Of a stretch of DNA of 64,000 bases, positions 47,757-56,349 are shown in pieces (the stretch's first letter is position 1; each line of letters starts with the position of its first letter). Under the pieces are notes generated by a model, which ran no database searches, had not been told where the DNA came from, and saw nothing but the letters and a program-made list of their open reading frames with translations. Position numbers and translations under genes: made by a program. Origin of the DNA: Pantoea cypripedii (GTDB lineage Bacteria > Pseudomonadota > Gammaproteobacteria > Enterobacterales > Enterobacteriaceae); NCBI RefSeq assembly GCF_002095535.1, contig NZ_MLJI01000002.1, forward strand, positions 951,751-1,015,750. The letters are read 5' to 3'.

Positions 47757-47788
47757 TGAATATATATTCAATATGGAGTATTTATTCT
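47757..47788 (-). promoter_or_regulatory. Tandem operator boxes upstream of the GPH transporter
   Basis: TGAATATATATTCA (47757-47770) and GGAGTATTTATTCT (47775-47788), again 18 bp apart. They lie at almost the same distance from the start codon as the pair before the split transketolase. Confidence 0.6.
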
Positions 47789-47887
47789 ATTGTGCAAGCT
47801 ACGGGTAACATCCTGCCAGTATGACGGTGTAAATCTGCCAGAGGAATCACAAAAAAAGACGATTTTCTACTCAAAAGGAAGATTTTA

Positions 47888-48022
47888 ATGAATGCGTATA
47901 TTGGCTGTAATTATGGAGATATCGATGATGGGTTTTTATTTTTTTCCTTTAAAATCAGTTTATTTTTGAGATGTGGCGACAAGGGGGGAACATATTTCGT
48001 TATTAAATGTACTCATTGGTAA
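47888..48022 (+). CDS. Possible 44-residue ORF, weak
   Basis: MNAYIGCNYGDIDDGFLFFS and onward, preceded by AAAAGGAAGATTTTA. It has no recognisable family and lies in a 560-bp regulatory spacer (47749-48308), so it may be chance or a leader. Confidence 0.2.
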   Translation: MNAYIGCNYGDIDDGFLFFSFKISLFLRCGDKGGTYFVIKCTHW

Positions 48023-48077
48023 CTTTTGTTCTGAGCGATAAAAACCTCGTCACTTTCATCCCATTCTCCCTGCGCAG

Positions 48078-48091
48078 TGAATATTTGTTCA
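48078..48091 (+). promoter_or_regulatory. Operator-like box upstream of the MFS/lactonase-like operon
   Basis: TGAATATTTGTTCA resembles the palindromic boxes at 44710 and 47757 (12 of 14 positions shared with the TGAATATTTATTCT form), about 220 bp before the MFS gene. Confidence 0.4.
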
Positions 48092-48308
48092 GAGGAAATG
48101 ACCTTATTGAACATATGAACGAAAGTAATTCATGTGTTTGTGAAGGATTCGTGCTTTTTACTGTTTATAAGGTGATCACGATCCCGTATTTACCGATACT
48201 CCCTAACATTTGATTTACCTTGTCTTATACATTTGTTCCATTAACGAGAAAATGTTCAGTAAGTCTGATGCCTGAGGTTCCTGCCATCAGACCAATGACG
48301 TTAAAACA

Positions 48309-49589
48309 ATGAAAACTCACTACGGGATAGATGTTATGGAATTACAAATACTTAAGAAGACATCTTTAACTGAACGGTCCTACACCATTTATTTGATTTT
48401 CATCGCCTGTATTGGCTGGTCGCTGGCGTCTTATGACGTTAATTTGCTGGTGCTGGCGTTACCGGAGATGTCCAAAGAGTTACAGATATCCGAACAGATG
48501 CTCGGAATACTGGGCTTTTTTGTCTATGGCGCCCAGTTCCTGATTACTCTGGTCGTGGGTTACAGCATGGACAAAGTGGGCCGCAAGCTCCTCTGGATGA
48601 TTTGTTTATGCGGCACGGCGCTATTTACCGGGGCAACGTACTTTGTCGATAATTTCTGGCAACTGGTGCTGGTCCGCGCGCTGGCGTCGGGGCTGGCTTA
48701 TTCCGAACTGGCGGTGTCGATCACGCTGGTGAATGAACAGCTGCCGTCTAAAAATCGGGGATTGCTGTATTCCATCGTGCAGGGCGGCTGGCCATTAGGG
48801 GTTTTCTTTGCTTCTGCGGTGTATATGGCGTTTGGCGACCTGGGCTGGAGAACGGTGTTTCTACTGGGCACCATCCCGATTGCTGTGGTTATTCTGGGCC
48901 GTGTTTTTATTAAAGAATCAGAACGTTTTGAGCAGGAAAAATTAACCGGGAGCGCGAGAAACAATCCCGTGAAAGAGATTCTGCACTCCCCGGTACTGAG
49001 AAAGCGCATTGCCACCATGTCGATCTGCTGGATTTCTTACGGTATCAGCTATGTTGCCAGTAATTTTTATATCACCTGGTGGCTGACACAGCGCAAGGGA
49101 TTTAGCGGCAGCCAGGCCAGCGAACTGATGTTGTATTGCGGCTTTATTGGCTTCTTTTTTTACATTATCGGTGGCTGGCTGGGTGAGCGCTTTGGTCGCA
49201 AAAAAGTCATCACCTTTGCCGCTTTGTCGGTTGCCCCTCTGAGCCTGATTTTGCTGTTCAGCGAAAGTTTCTGGCTGGTGGTCGCTGTCTATTTCCTGAT
49301 TTTCCAGGTGACTAACGGTATCTGGGCATCAGCAGGTTACGTTTATCAAAGTGAAAGTTTCCCGACACGGGTACGAGGGACCGCCATCGGTTTTCTCTCT
49401 TCCATGATGGTGCTGGGATTCGTGCTGGGCAGCCTGCTGTGGACGCTGGCCAGCTCGCTGCACAATGCGTCTGCTACCTGGGTGATCGTGGCAGTGATGG
49501 GTTCCATTGGCATGTGGGCAACCCTGTTCCTGAAAGAAATCAAAACCGGCCAGGATATTGATGCTGAATTTGACGGTCAGATGGGGTGA
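48309..49589 (+). CDS. MFS carrier (sugar-acid type)
   Basis: 426 residues, twelve hydrophobic segments. SLASYDVNLLVLALPEMSKE, GYSMDKVGRKLLWMICLCG (motif A) and SESFPTRVRGTAIGFLSSMM (the late E-x3-RG motif) are typical of metabolite:H+ symporters. The next gene starts inside its stop codon region, so transporter and lactonase-like protein are co-expressed; apiono-lactone or apionate is the suggested cargo. Starts at 48309 and 48336 are both possible. Confidence 0.85.
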   Translation: MKTHYGIDVMELQILKKTSLTERSYTIYLIFIACIGWSLASYDVNLLVLALPEMSKELQISEQMLGILGFFVYGAQFLITLVVGYSMDKVGRKLLWMICLCGTALFTGATYFVDNFWQLVLVRALASGLAYSELAVSITLVNEQLPSKNRGLLYSIVQGGWPLGVFFASAVYMAFGDLGWRTVFLLGTIPIAVVILGRVFIKESERFEQEKLTGSARNNPVKEILHSPVLRKRIATMSICWISYGISYVASNFYITWWLTQRKGFSGSQASELMLYCGFIGFFFYIIGGWLGERFGRKKVITFAALSVAPLSLILLFSESFWLVVAVYFLIFQVTNGIWASAGYVYQSESFPTRVRGTAIGFLSSMMVLGFVLGSLLWTLASSLHNASATWVIVAVMGSIGMWATLFLKEIKTGQDIDAEFDGQMG

Positions 49590-49591
49590 AG

Positions 49592-51445
49592 ATGAGCCAG
49601 CTGATTGATTGTTACGGTACGGATCAACCTCTGGTGATCCCGGAGAGGATCGAATATGGCGCATGGCAACTGGAGTTGATTGCCGGGGACATCCGGCATA
49701 TTCACTATCAGGGAAGCGAGGTGATTCGCTCGATTGGTTATATTCTGCGGGATGATAACTGGGGCACCTGTCCCATGGTGCTTCTGCAACTGAATATCGA
49801 GAGGATGGATGATTGTCTTCAGGTTGTCGCGATTAACCAATGTCAGATCTCCGCTCAGAACCGGGCAACGCTAAAACGCGTATTGCGTATCACCAAAGAC
49901 AATATTGATGTCCAGGCTGAATTGCAGGCTGAGGATAATTTCTCAACGGCACGCTGTGGTTTTACCGTGCTTTATCCGCTGGTGGGTGTGGTGGGATCAC
50001 CGGTGGATGTGTTGCACAGCAATGGTGAAACCGAGCACGGACGTTTTCCGGTAAATATTGAACCCTGGCAACCGTTTAAAACGATTCAGCGCCTGGTTTA
50101 TCAGCATGGTGACGGCATTGAGGTTGTGACTGATTATCAGGGCGATATATTTGAAATGGAGGATCAACGGGCATGGATGGACGCATCTTATAAAGTCTAT
50201 TCCCGGCCGCTGGAATATCCCTGGCCCTATATCGTTGATGCCAGCCAGCCGCAGCGGCAAGCCATCAGCCTGACGGCGCGTCCGGCCACAACTGAGGCGA
50301 TTTCCAGTGAGTATGTACCCGCAACGGCTGAGATGACCATGCCAGCAACGGGTATTCTGATCACGGCGGAGATGTTGCAGGATGCTGATGTGCTGGCTGG
50401 CTTGTTGCGGGAACTGAATCCCGGTTATGTGCTTTTTCACTGCCATCCGGAAAAAGAAGGTTATCAGCCTCTGGCTGCACTGTCTGATGTGATGCGACAA
50501 CTTCCTGCAAAAGCGTTGCATATTGAGTATGTTTTGCCGATTGGGCAGCAGGATGATTTCCGGCGTCATCTTGCTGAACTGGCGACGATGTTAGCGACTC
50601 ACCGCATCAGCCCTGCCTGTATCATTATTTCTCCTGCCACCGACCTGAAGTCCACGCCGCCTGGCAGCGAGTGGCCCTGGTGTCCTGAGCTGGCAGATAT
50701 CTTTAGCGCTGCCCGCGCTATTTTCAGGGACGTGCAGCTGGGGGGCGGGATGATCAGCTACTTCACGGAGCTGAACCGCAAGCGGCCGCCGCTTGAGTCA
50801 ATCGATTTTGTGACACACGCGACCTGCCCGATTGTGCATGACGCGACTGATCGGGCCGTGATGCAGACGCTGGAATCGTTACCCTATATCACCCAATCGA
50901 CGCGCGACATCATTGGCAGCAGCCTGCCGTATCATCTTGGTCCTGCCATGATCAGCATGCGGGATAACCCTTACGGTGCGGCGGTTTACCCCAATCCTGA
51001 CAACATCAGGCTGACAATGACTAACAGCGACCCGCGACAAAAAGGGCGCTTTTTCGCCAGCTGGCTGGTGGGTTATGTTGCGCAGTTAAGCGGCGCGGAT
51101 ATCAGCCACTGGTGTCCAGCCGGACTGCTCGGTGATATCGGGCTGGGACAGATCAACGTATCGGGTTTCTCGGCTTATCCGGCATGGCCGGTGGTTAAGT
51201 TTCTGACCTCTCAGGCAGGAAGTCTCGTTCGTGTGCTGCCAAACAATAATCCCAATGTGGTGGTGCTGAAATTCTCTGGTCAGCAGACCGCCTGGCTGAT
51301 TGCCAGTCTGAGCCCTGCACATCAGAAGGTGGTGCTTGATTGCGGCTCTGGGCTGGTGTTATTCGGATTAGGTGGTGAGGTTAGCCTGCATCAGGAACGT
51401 GCGGATATCGATCTGGCGGCGTTTGGTGTGATTTGTCTTGAGTGA
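49592..51445 (+). CDS. D-apionate-lactonase-like protein
   Basis: 617 residues in three parts: an N-terminal beta domain (YQGSEVIRSIGYILRDDNWG, about 1-240), a central TIM-barrel-like domain (PAKALHIEYVLPIGQQDDF, DVQLGGGMISYFTELNRKRP, FVTHATCPIVHDATDRAVMQ, about 245-520) and a C-terminal beta domain. This layout matches the family of D-apionate lactonase ApnL. I place it there by pattern recognition; a search is needed to be certain. The ATG at 49592 follows GGGGTGAAG and overlaps nothing; the stop of the MFS gene is three bases earlier. No signal peptide is present, so it is cytoplasmic. Confidence 0.65.
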   Translation: MSQLIDCYGTDQPLVIPERIEYGAWQLELIAGDIRHIHYQGSEVIRSIGYILRDDNWGTCPMVLLQLNIERMDDCLQVVAINQCQISAQNRATLKRVLRITKDNIDVQAELQAEDNFSTARCGFTVLYPLVGVVGSPVDVLHSNGETEHGRFPVNIEPWQPFKTIQRLVYQHGDGIEVVTDYQGDIFEMEDQRAWMDASYKVYSRPLEYPWPYIVDASQPQRQAISLTARPATTEAISSEYVPATAEMTMPATGILITAEMLQDADVLAGLLRELNPGYVLFHCHPEKEGYQPLAALSDVMRQLPAKALHIEYVLPIGQQDDFRRHLAELATMLATHRISPACIIISPATDLKSTPPGSEWPWCPELADIFSAARAIFRDVQLGGGMISYFTELNRKRPPLESIDFVTHATCPIVHDATDRAVMQTLESLPYITQSTRDIIGSSLPYHLGPAMISMRDNPYGAAVYPNPDNIRLTMTNSDPRQKGRFFASWLVGYVAQLSGADISHWCPAGLLGDIGLGQINVSGFSAYPAWPVVKFLTSQAGSLVRVLPNNNPNVVVLKFSGQQTAWLIASLSPAHQKVVLDCGSGLVLFGLGGEVSLHQERADIDLAAFGVICLE

Positions 51446-51471
51446 AGCGAAGCTGACGTTGCTAGAAGTGT

Positions 51472-51497
51472 TGACCAGCTGTGATAGCAGCTGGTCA
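51472..51497 (+). terminator. Terminator after the lactonase-like gene
   Basis: TGACCAGCTG, loop TGATAG, CAGCTGGTCA: a perfect 10-bp stem 26 bp after the stop. It is symmetrical and may also serve the convergent isochorismatase-fold gene ending at 51503. Confidence 0.6.
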
Positions 51498-51502
51498 GTG
51501 AA

Positions 51503-52105
51503 TCAGGCCATACCGGGGTTCATTTTCTTTATCAATTCGTCTGCTGTCTGCACTTCAGCATGCTGCGGCAGTATGCGGTTAATAAGAAATGAATGGGTGC
51601 CTTCGTCGGCATCTGCACAGCAGTCGGCAGCAACCAGCAGGTTGTAATCCAGATCAAATGCCTGTCGGACGCTGCTGAGCACCACGCCGCTGGTTGTCAG
51701 GCCAGCCATGATCAGCGTGAGGATACCCTGAGCTTTGAGGATCATGTCCAGGTCTGTAAAACTAAAGGCGCCAATACGGTGCTTGATGATGACCGTTTCG
51801 CCAGGCTGTGGCGAAACGTCCTGATGGATGGCGCTTTCAGGAGCACCTGTTAAAAAAATCCCGTGTTCCCTGATGGCTGCAAACAGAGTATTTCTGCTGC
51901 TGATTTCTGGATAGCCCTCGCGAAAGCCAACGGTCACGTAAATCAACTTAACGCCAGCTTTTCGGGCTGCATTTGCCAGGGTAGCAGTTTTGGCCAGTAC
52001 ATCTGTAGCAGTATCTTTGCTCAGGTAATTTTCCAGAATGACACGCTGATAATCCATTATCAGCAGTGCACTGTGAGCAGGGTCAAATGTATCAATGACA
52101 GTCAT
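51503..52105 (-). CDS. Isochorismatase-fold hydrolase lacking the catalytic cysteine
   Basis: 200 residues: HSALLIMDYQRVILENYLSK (catalytic aspartate near 18), VIIKHRIGAFSFTDLDMIL (lysine) and LIMAGLTTSGVVLSSVRQAF. In cysteine hydrolases the last motif is GxxTxxCV; here glycine replaces cysteine, as in EntB and other true isochorismatase-type members that act without a nucleophile. The substrate is unknown. It is 20 bp downstream of an MdtG-like exporter gene and probably in its operon, controlled by the adjacent GntR regulator. Confidence 0.82.
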   Translation of the reverse strand: MTVIDTFDPAHSALLIMDYQRVILENYLSKDTATDVLAKTATLANAARKAGVKLIYVTVGFREGYPEISSRNTLFAAIREHGIFLTGAPESAIHQDVSPQPGETVIIKHRIGAFSFTDLDMILKAQGILTLIMAGLTTSGVVLSSVRQAFDLDYNLLVAADCCADADEGTHSFLINRILPQHAEVQTADELIKKMNPGMA

Positions 52106-52125
52106 TTTAATCTCCGGACAAAAAA

Positions 52126-53337
52126 TTATTTATGCGGGCTGGCTTTACGTCTCTGGAGAACGCGCCAGTTGAGTGCGGCACCGGCCAGCATAAGCAGGCT
52201 GGTTACCAGGAACACAAAACGCATGCCGAGATGGGCACCTGTAAACCCGCCAAGCAGCGGACCGGTAAACTGCCCGATAAACTGGGCAGAAAGGGAGTAC
52301 CCCATTATTCCTCCGATGCGCTCTTCAGGTACGTGGCTGCGGATAACAGCGGCGATGCAGGGAAGCAGCCCACCCAGTGCGATCCCCATGAGGAAACGCA
52401 GAACGATAAGCTGCCAGCCTGCTGTCACAAATGCCTGCGGTATCAGCAGTAATCCTGCAACTATCAGGGCATTGGTTATCACTCTGATATGCCCGATTCG
52501 GTCTGCCAGCCGTCCCAGCCAGCTGGCAGATAAAACGCTGCCAAGCGCGGCGGCAGACATAACAAGCCCTGCGGTATGGGTCACCGAAGCGGTATCTGAC
52601 GTCAGGGTGCGAATAAAAACGGTGATAATGGGTTCAATCGACATGTTTGCCAGCATCAGAAGCAGGCCCGTTAGCAGCATGCAAATGACGGCCCCCTTGC
52701 CGGGAAGTTCTGCCCAGCTTACGGTTTTTGTTTTTGTTGCTTTGCCAGGGGATTTAACCGGTTCCCGGATAAGCAACAGCGTAAGCAGAAACGCCATGAA
52801 AATAAGCGCACCAGCAAGCCAGAAGGTCGTGCGGATCCCGATAAGCGGCGGAAGCCAGCCGCCTGCAATCGGTCCGGCCAGATTGCCCGCCATAACGCCG
52901 GAAGCAATCATCCCCAGCGCCCATCCGGAACGTTTTGCAGGAACCTGAACCGCAATAAGAATTGTGGCTCCGGAAGAGTATCCTCCCGCCAGTCCTACCA
53001 GAAGCCGAAGGACCAGCAGATGCCAGATATTGGTGGCAAACCCCATCAGTGAAACCATAATTGCCATCCCGAGGCTGGCTCTGACCAGCATGGCTTTACG
53101 GCCATAGCGATCGCCCAGACGCCCCCAGACGGGTGCAATGAGGCCTGCGGACAGGAACGTTGCGCTATAAGCCACGCCGGACCATTGAACAATAGCTGCG
53201 TGTCCGGATACACCCAACTGCTCAACAAAAAGCGGCAGAAAAGGCAGCATCAGCGTCATGGCGAATACTGTAGAAAACGCACCGACCATGCAGATAATAA
53301 GATTTCGTTGCCAGTACGAATTGCCCGATTCAGACAT
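52126..53337 (-). CDS. MFS multidrug-type exporter (MdtG-like)
   Basis: 403 residues with twelve hydrophobic segments. GLIAPVWGRLGDRYGRKAML is motif A, and LRLLVGLAGGYSSGATILIA plus MIASGVMAGNLAGPIAGGWL form motifs B and C typical of drug:H+ antiporters; the overall pattern is nearest to MdtG/YceE. It faces the GntR-family gene across a short operator region and leads the isochorismatase-fold gene. Confidence 0.88.
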   Translation of the reverse strand: MSESGNSYWQRNLIICMVGAFSTVFAMTLMLPFLPLFVEQLGVSGHAAIVQWSGVAYSATFLSAGLIAPVWGRLGDRYGRKAMLVRASLGMAIMVSLMGFATNIWHLLVLRLLVGLAGGYSSGATILIAVQVPAKRSGWALGMIASGVMAGNLAGPIAGGWLPPLIGIRTTFWLAGALIFMAFLLTLLLIREPVKSPGKATKTKTVSWAELPGKGAVICMLLTGLLLMLANMSIEPIITVFIRTLTSDTASVTHTAGLVMSAAALGSVLSASWLGRLADRIGHIRVITNALIVAGLLLIPQAFVTAGWQLIVLRFLMGIALGGLLPCIAAVIRSHVPEERIGGIMGYSLSAQFIGQFTGPLLGGFTGAHLGMRFVFLVTSLLMLAGAALNWRVLQRRKASPHK

Positions 53338-53358
53338 AAATTAGCCTATCAAAATTGC

Positions 53359-53383
53359 TTGGGATACCAAGTTGGGATACCAT
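53359..53383. promoter_or_regulatory. Two direct GntR-type operator repeats
   Basis: TTGGGATACCA occurs at 53359-53369 and 53372-53382, 13 bp apart. TTGGGATACCAA differs by one base from TTGGTATACCAA, the palindromic core used by FadR-subfamily GntR proteins such as UxuR. The repeats sit between the divergent MFS and GntR genes. Confidence 0.55.
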
Positions 53384-53428
53384 ACAGATCTGAGTTTATT
53401 AATGTCAACCTGAAGTGGGGTCAGAGGT

Positions 53429-54079
53429 ATGTCACAGCAGACAGATGTGGAAAATCGACTAAGAGAAATGATCCTGAATCTGGATATCAGCCCAGGCGAA
53501 CGCATCACAGAACGATGGGCTGAAGCTGCTTTTGGCGCATCCAGAACGCCGGTCAGGGCCGCTTTTATCAGGCTGGCAAATGAAGGACTTCTGCGTCGTG
53601 AAGGGCGTGGCTGGATGACTGCGCCTGTCGAGCCGGAAGAAATTCGTCAGCTGTTTGATTATCGCGAAGCGCTGGAAGTATCTGCGTTGCGTATGGCAGA
53701 AGGAAAAATTTCTCAGGATCAGCTTCAGTCGCTTGCCGGGCTGCTTGAAATAGACAACCCGTCCGCGTCAAAAGAAGAATTGAGCCGTACCGGTACGGAG
53801 TTTCATCTTGCTCTGGCAGGTCTGGCCGGGAATAAATTTCTTACCGAAAGCCTTAAAGATGTTCTGCAGCAGCTGTCACGTGCGCGCTGGCTTGATAGTG
53901 GCAGCGAACAGCCAGCATGGGAAGAACATCGCGTTTTGGTAAATGTTCTGAAACAGGATGATTTCGAAACTGCCTCATCCCTCATCAGTGCACACATTCG
54001 TTCAAGCCGGGACAGAACGATCAATGCTCTGACCCGGAACCAGAGAACACTGCGCGCGCGCGGCGTGAAATTATCCTGA
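53429..54079 (+). CDS. GntR-family regulator (FCD/FadR subfamily)
   Basis: 216 residues. Winged helix-turn-helix at 5-70 (LREMILNLDISPGERITERW, ASRTPVRAAFIRLANEGLLR) and an all-helical FCD effector domain with RQLFDYREALEVSALRMAEG, GTEFHLALAGLAGNKFLTES and EEHRVLVNVLKQDDFETASS, including the metal-binding histidines. It is divergent from the exporter pair and presumably represses it and itself through the tandem boxes. Confidence 0.92.
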   Translation: MSQQTDVENRLREMILNLDISPGERITERWAEAAFGASRTPVRAAFIRLANEGLLRREGRGWMTAPVEPEEIRQLFDYREALEVSALRMAEGKISQDQLQSLAGLLEIDNPSASKEELSRTGTEFHLALAGLAGNKFLTESLKDVLQQLSRARWLDSGSEQPAWEEHRVLVNVLKQDDFETASSLISAHIRSSRDRTINALTRNQRTLRARGVKLS

Positions 54080-54093
54080 TTTATGTAGTCAGG

Positions 54094-54987
54094 TTATTTC
54101 AGGTCCAGCTCGGTCATCACCCGGGCAATATCTGCGATATCTCCTGCTGATAGCGGCAACAGGGGACGAGGCAGACAGTCCGAGTCGGTTAGCCCAAGCA
54201 CGCCAGCTGCGGCGGCAATAACGCGAATGCTGCCACCATGTTTACGGAACAGCGCCCATAAAGGGTCCAGGCGGGCAGTTAAGGCAGTCACGAGGCCATG
54301 GTCGTTCACTGCCGCGGCCTGCGTGATTTGTTTGGCTGTTTCCGGGAATAAACCGCCACAAACGGAATACCAGACTTCACAACCGGCATTTAATCCCAGC
54401 CCGGCATAAGCGTCGCCACTGATGCCGATGGTCACGCCGGGACGAAGATTTTGGCGCAATGCATCGACTCGGGCAGTGGCAGCAACAGGCGTATCCGGTA
54501 CGCCCGGAATTTTAACCGATTGAACGCCCTTTAGTGACGACAGCAATCCATGCAATTCATCTGTAAATGTGAAGTGTGTGGTGCCTGGGTTGTCATAAAC
54601 ACAAATCGGTACTGAAACATGTCGGGTAACCGTCTCAAAAAGCGCATAAACCTCTTCATTGCGCAGTGACTGGTAACTCACCGCAGGAAGCAGCAGTGCA
54701 TCAGCGCCTGCGGACTGTGCATCTTCAGCCAGGTGCAGAACTGCATCGGTACTGACGGCACCCACACAAACCATCATGGGGATTTCTCCGACAAGCTGAC
54801 GGGCCAGGGTTGCGGTACGTTTGCGCTGTTCCCTGGTCAGATAGGCATAGCTGCCGGTTGAACCCAGAATGCCCAGAGAGTCAACGCGGGCTGCCACCAG
54901 GCGGGCCAGAATCTTACAGAATCCCTCTTCATCTATCCCGCTGGCGGTGACAGGGGTTAACGGGAAAGCAGACAAACCGGTGAACAT
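54094..54987 (-). CDS. DapA-like aldolase/lyase
   Basis: 297 residues of the dihydrodipicolinate synthase/N-acetylneuraminate lyase family: SLGILGSTGSYAYLTREQRK, VSVPICVYDNPGTTHFTFTD (catalytic tyrosine near 130) and GVQSVKIPGVPDTPVAATAR (Schiff-base lysine near 158). It is clearly not housekeeping DapA; the family acts on pyruvate-derived or keto-acid substrates. It converges with the GntR gene and lies downstream of the B3/4-domain gene, probably in one operon. Confidence 0.88.
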   Translation of the reverse strand: MFTGLSAFPLTPVTASGIDEEGFCKILARLVAARVDSLGILGSTGSYAYLTREQRKRTATLARQLVGEIPMMVCVGAVSTDAVLHLAEDAQSAGADALLLPAVSYQSLRNEEVYALFETVTRHVSVPICVYDNPGTTHFTFTDELHGLLSSLKGVQSVKIPGVPDTPVAATARVDALRQNLRPGVTIGISGDAYAGLGLNAGCEVWYSVCGGLFPETAKQITQAAAVNDHGLVTALTARLDPLWALFRKHGGSIRVIAAAAGVLGLTDSDCLPRPLLPLSAGDIADIARVMTELDLK

Positions 54988-55016
54988 ACTCCTTCTCCTG
55001 AATAAAAGTAAAAGCG

Positions 55017-55703
55017 TTACTGGCAGATGAAGACGACTTCAAACTGCAGACCTGGCATCATTTCTTCAAGGCCGTCGGTAAGCATTTTCCCGGCTTCATG
55101 AAGCTGCGCCAGTGGCATCTGAGGCAGACTTTCCAGAACAAACCACATGTGTTCAGCTTCCACACTTAAGCGGGTTCTGATCCCCTGCCGCCAGTTCCAT
55201 CGACGACAGGTTACACCCACATCATCACACCAGACGACTTCGCCTGGCGAAGGAAATTCCACTGCCGGTTCCCCTTCTTTTACGGTATCAAAAGGTTCAG
55301 TGCCTTCTGCCACAATCAGGCGGGGGGCACCCTTATACGCAGAGATATTTTCGCCACCCACCGGAACGGCATACCGTAGGCTGACGGCATTATAAAGATC
55401 AACAACCGGGTCGAGCGCTGGCATGACACCATCGCGAAGCACACGCTTACGCAGCGCATCAGCAGAACAGGGGGTGCGTTTTGGTTTGGCACCAAACCTC
55501 TGGAATACATCTGCCCATGCGGCCAGATGGGATTCTGCCCAATCGGGGACACCTGCCAGCACCGCTTCACAGGCGGCTTTCAGCGCTCTTTCCCCAACCT
55601 GCGGGCTTACTACAGGCGCAGCCTGCACATAAATACTGAGCGCCCGAAAACCGGGAGCAATACCATAAACTTCAGGGGCAATTGACGCAGAGACTGTGAA
55701 CAC
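55017..55703 (-). CDS. B3/B4 tRNA-binding-domain protein
   Basis: 228 residues with the stand-alone B3/B4 domain of phenylalanyl-tRNA synthetase beta: RALSIYVQAAPVVSPQVGER, PCSADALRKRVLRDGVMPAL, DLYNAVSLRYAVPVGGENIS and VVWCDDVGVTCRRWNWRQGI. The long frame to 56000 runs into the divergent XRE gene, so I use the in-frame GTG at 55703, with CAGGA eight bases upstream. Such proteins are often of unknown role, possibly editing or amino-acid related. It is adjacent to the XRE-cupin regulator, with only 43 bp between the two starts. Confidence 0.75.
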   Translation of the reverse strand: MFTVSASIAPEVYGIAPGFRALSIYVQAAPVVSPQVGERALKAACEAVLAGVPDWAESHLAAWADVFQRFGAKPKRTPCSADALRKRVLRDGVMPALDPVVDLYNAVSLRYAVPVGGENISAYKGAPRLIVAEGTEPFDTVKEGEPAVEFPSPGEVVWCDDVGVTCRRWNWRQGIRTRLSVEAEHMWFVLESLPQMPLAQLHEAGKMLTDGLEEMMPGLQFEVVFICQ

Positions 55704-55746
55704 GGGATAATCCTGTAACGACCATTTTATTTCATAATATCGACCA

Positions 55747-56349
55747 ATGACCAAAAAAGTCAATTTAGTGACCGGTGCCGGTGCAGATGTCAGCATCGTA
55801 AACGAAGCGGTATCGCTCCGGATTAAGCAGTTCCGAAAACAAAAAAAAATGTCTCTTGATGAGCTATCCCGACGCGCAAATGTCAGTAAGGGCATGCTGG
55901 TAGAGATTGAAGGGTGCAAAGCCAACCCCAGTATTGCGCTGTTATGCCGCCTTGCGGCTGCAATGGGGGTTTCAGTGGCAGATTTTGTTGATGTGAGCAC
56001 TCAGCCTGACGTCCATATTATTGCTGATACGGAGATCCCTGAACTCTGGAAAGGGGACAAAGGTGGGAGCGCCAGGCTTCTTGCCGGCTCAGGTGGGCCT
56101 GATATGACCGAACTCTGGCTGTGGGAAATGCAGCCCGGCGAAAAGTTTGAATCACCGGGGCATTCCCCGGGAACGCTGGAGTTATTGCATGTACAGTCCG
56201 GGACGTTAACGCTGTGCGTGAAAGAGAGCCTGTTCCAGTTGAAGGCAGGATTCTCCGCTACAGCCAGAACTGATGTTCCGCATTTCTACGAAAACCGGGG
56301 AGAAATAACCGTGAACTTTATTATGACAGTCAATGAAAAAGCCTCATAA
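55747..56349 (+). CDS. XRE-family regulator with cupin sensor
   Basis: 200 residues. Helix-turn-helix at about 20-75 (LRIKQFRKQKKMSLDELSRR, VSKGMLVEIEGCKANPSIAL) and a C-terminal cupin (MQPGEKFESPGHSPGTLELL, VQSGTLTLCVKESLFQLKAG). This architecture usually controls a neighbouring metabolic operon, here the divergent B3/4 and DapA-like genes. Confidence 0.92.
   Translation: MTKKVNLVTGAGADVSIVNEAVSLRIKQFRKQKKMSLDELSRRANVSKGMLVEIEGCKANPSIALLCRLAAAMGVSVADFVDVSTQPDVHIIADTEIPELWKGDKGGSARLLAGSGGPDMTELWLWEMQPGEKFESPGHSPGTLELLHVQSGTLTLCVKESLFQLKAGFSATARTDVPHFYENRGEITVNFIMTVNEKAS

Noticed and set aside
55704..56000. N-terminal extension of the B3/4-domain protein
   Set aside because: The extra 99 residues lie antisense to the XRE-cupin gene; a GTG start at 55703 has a ribosome site.
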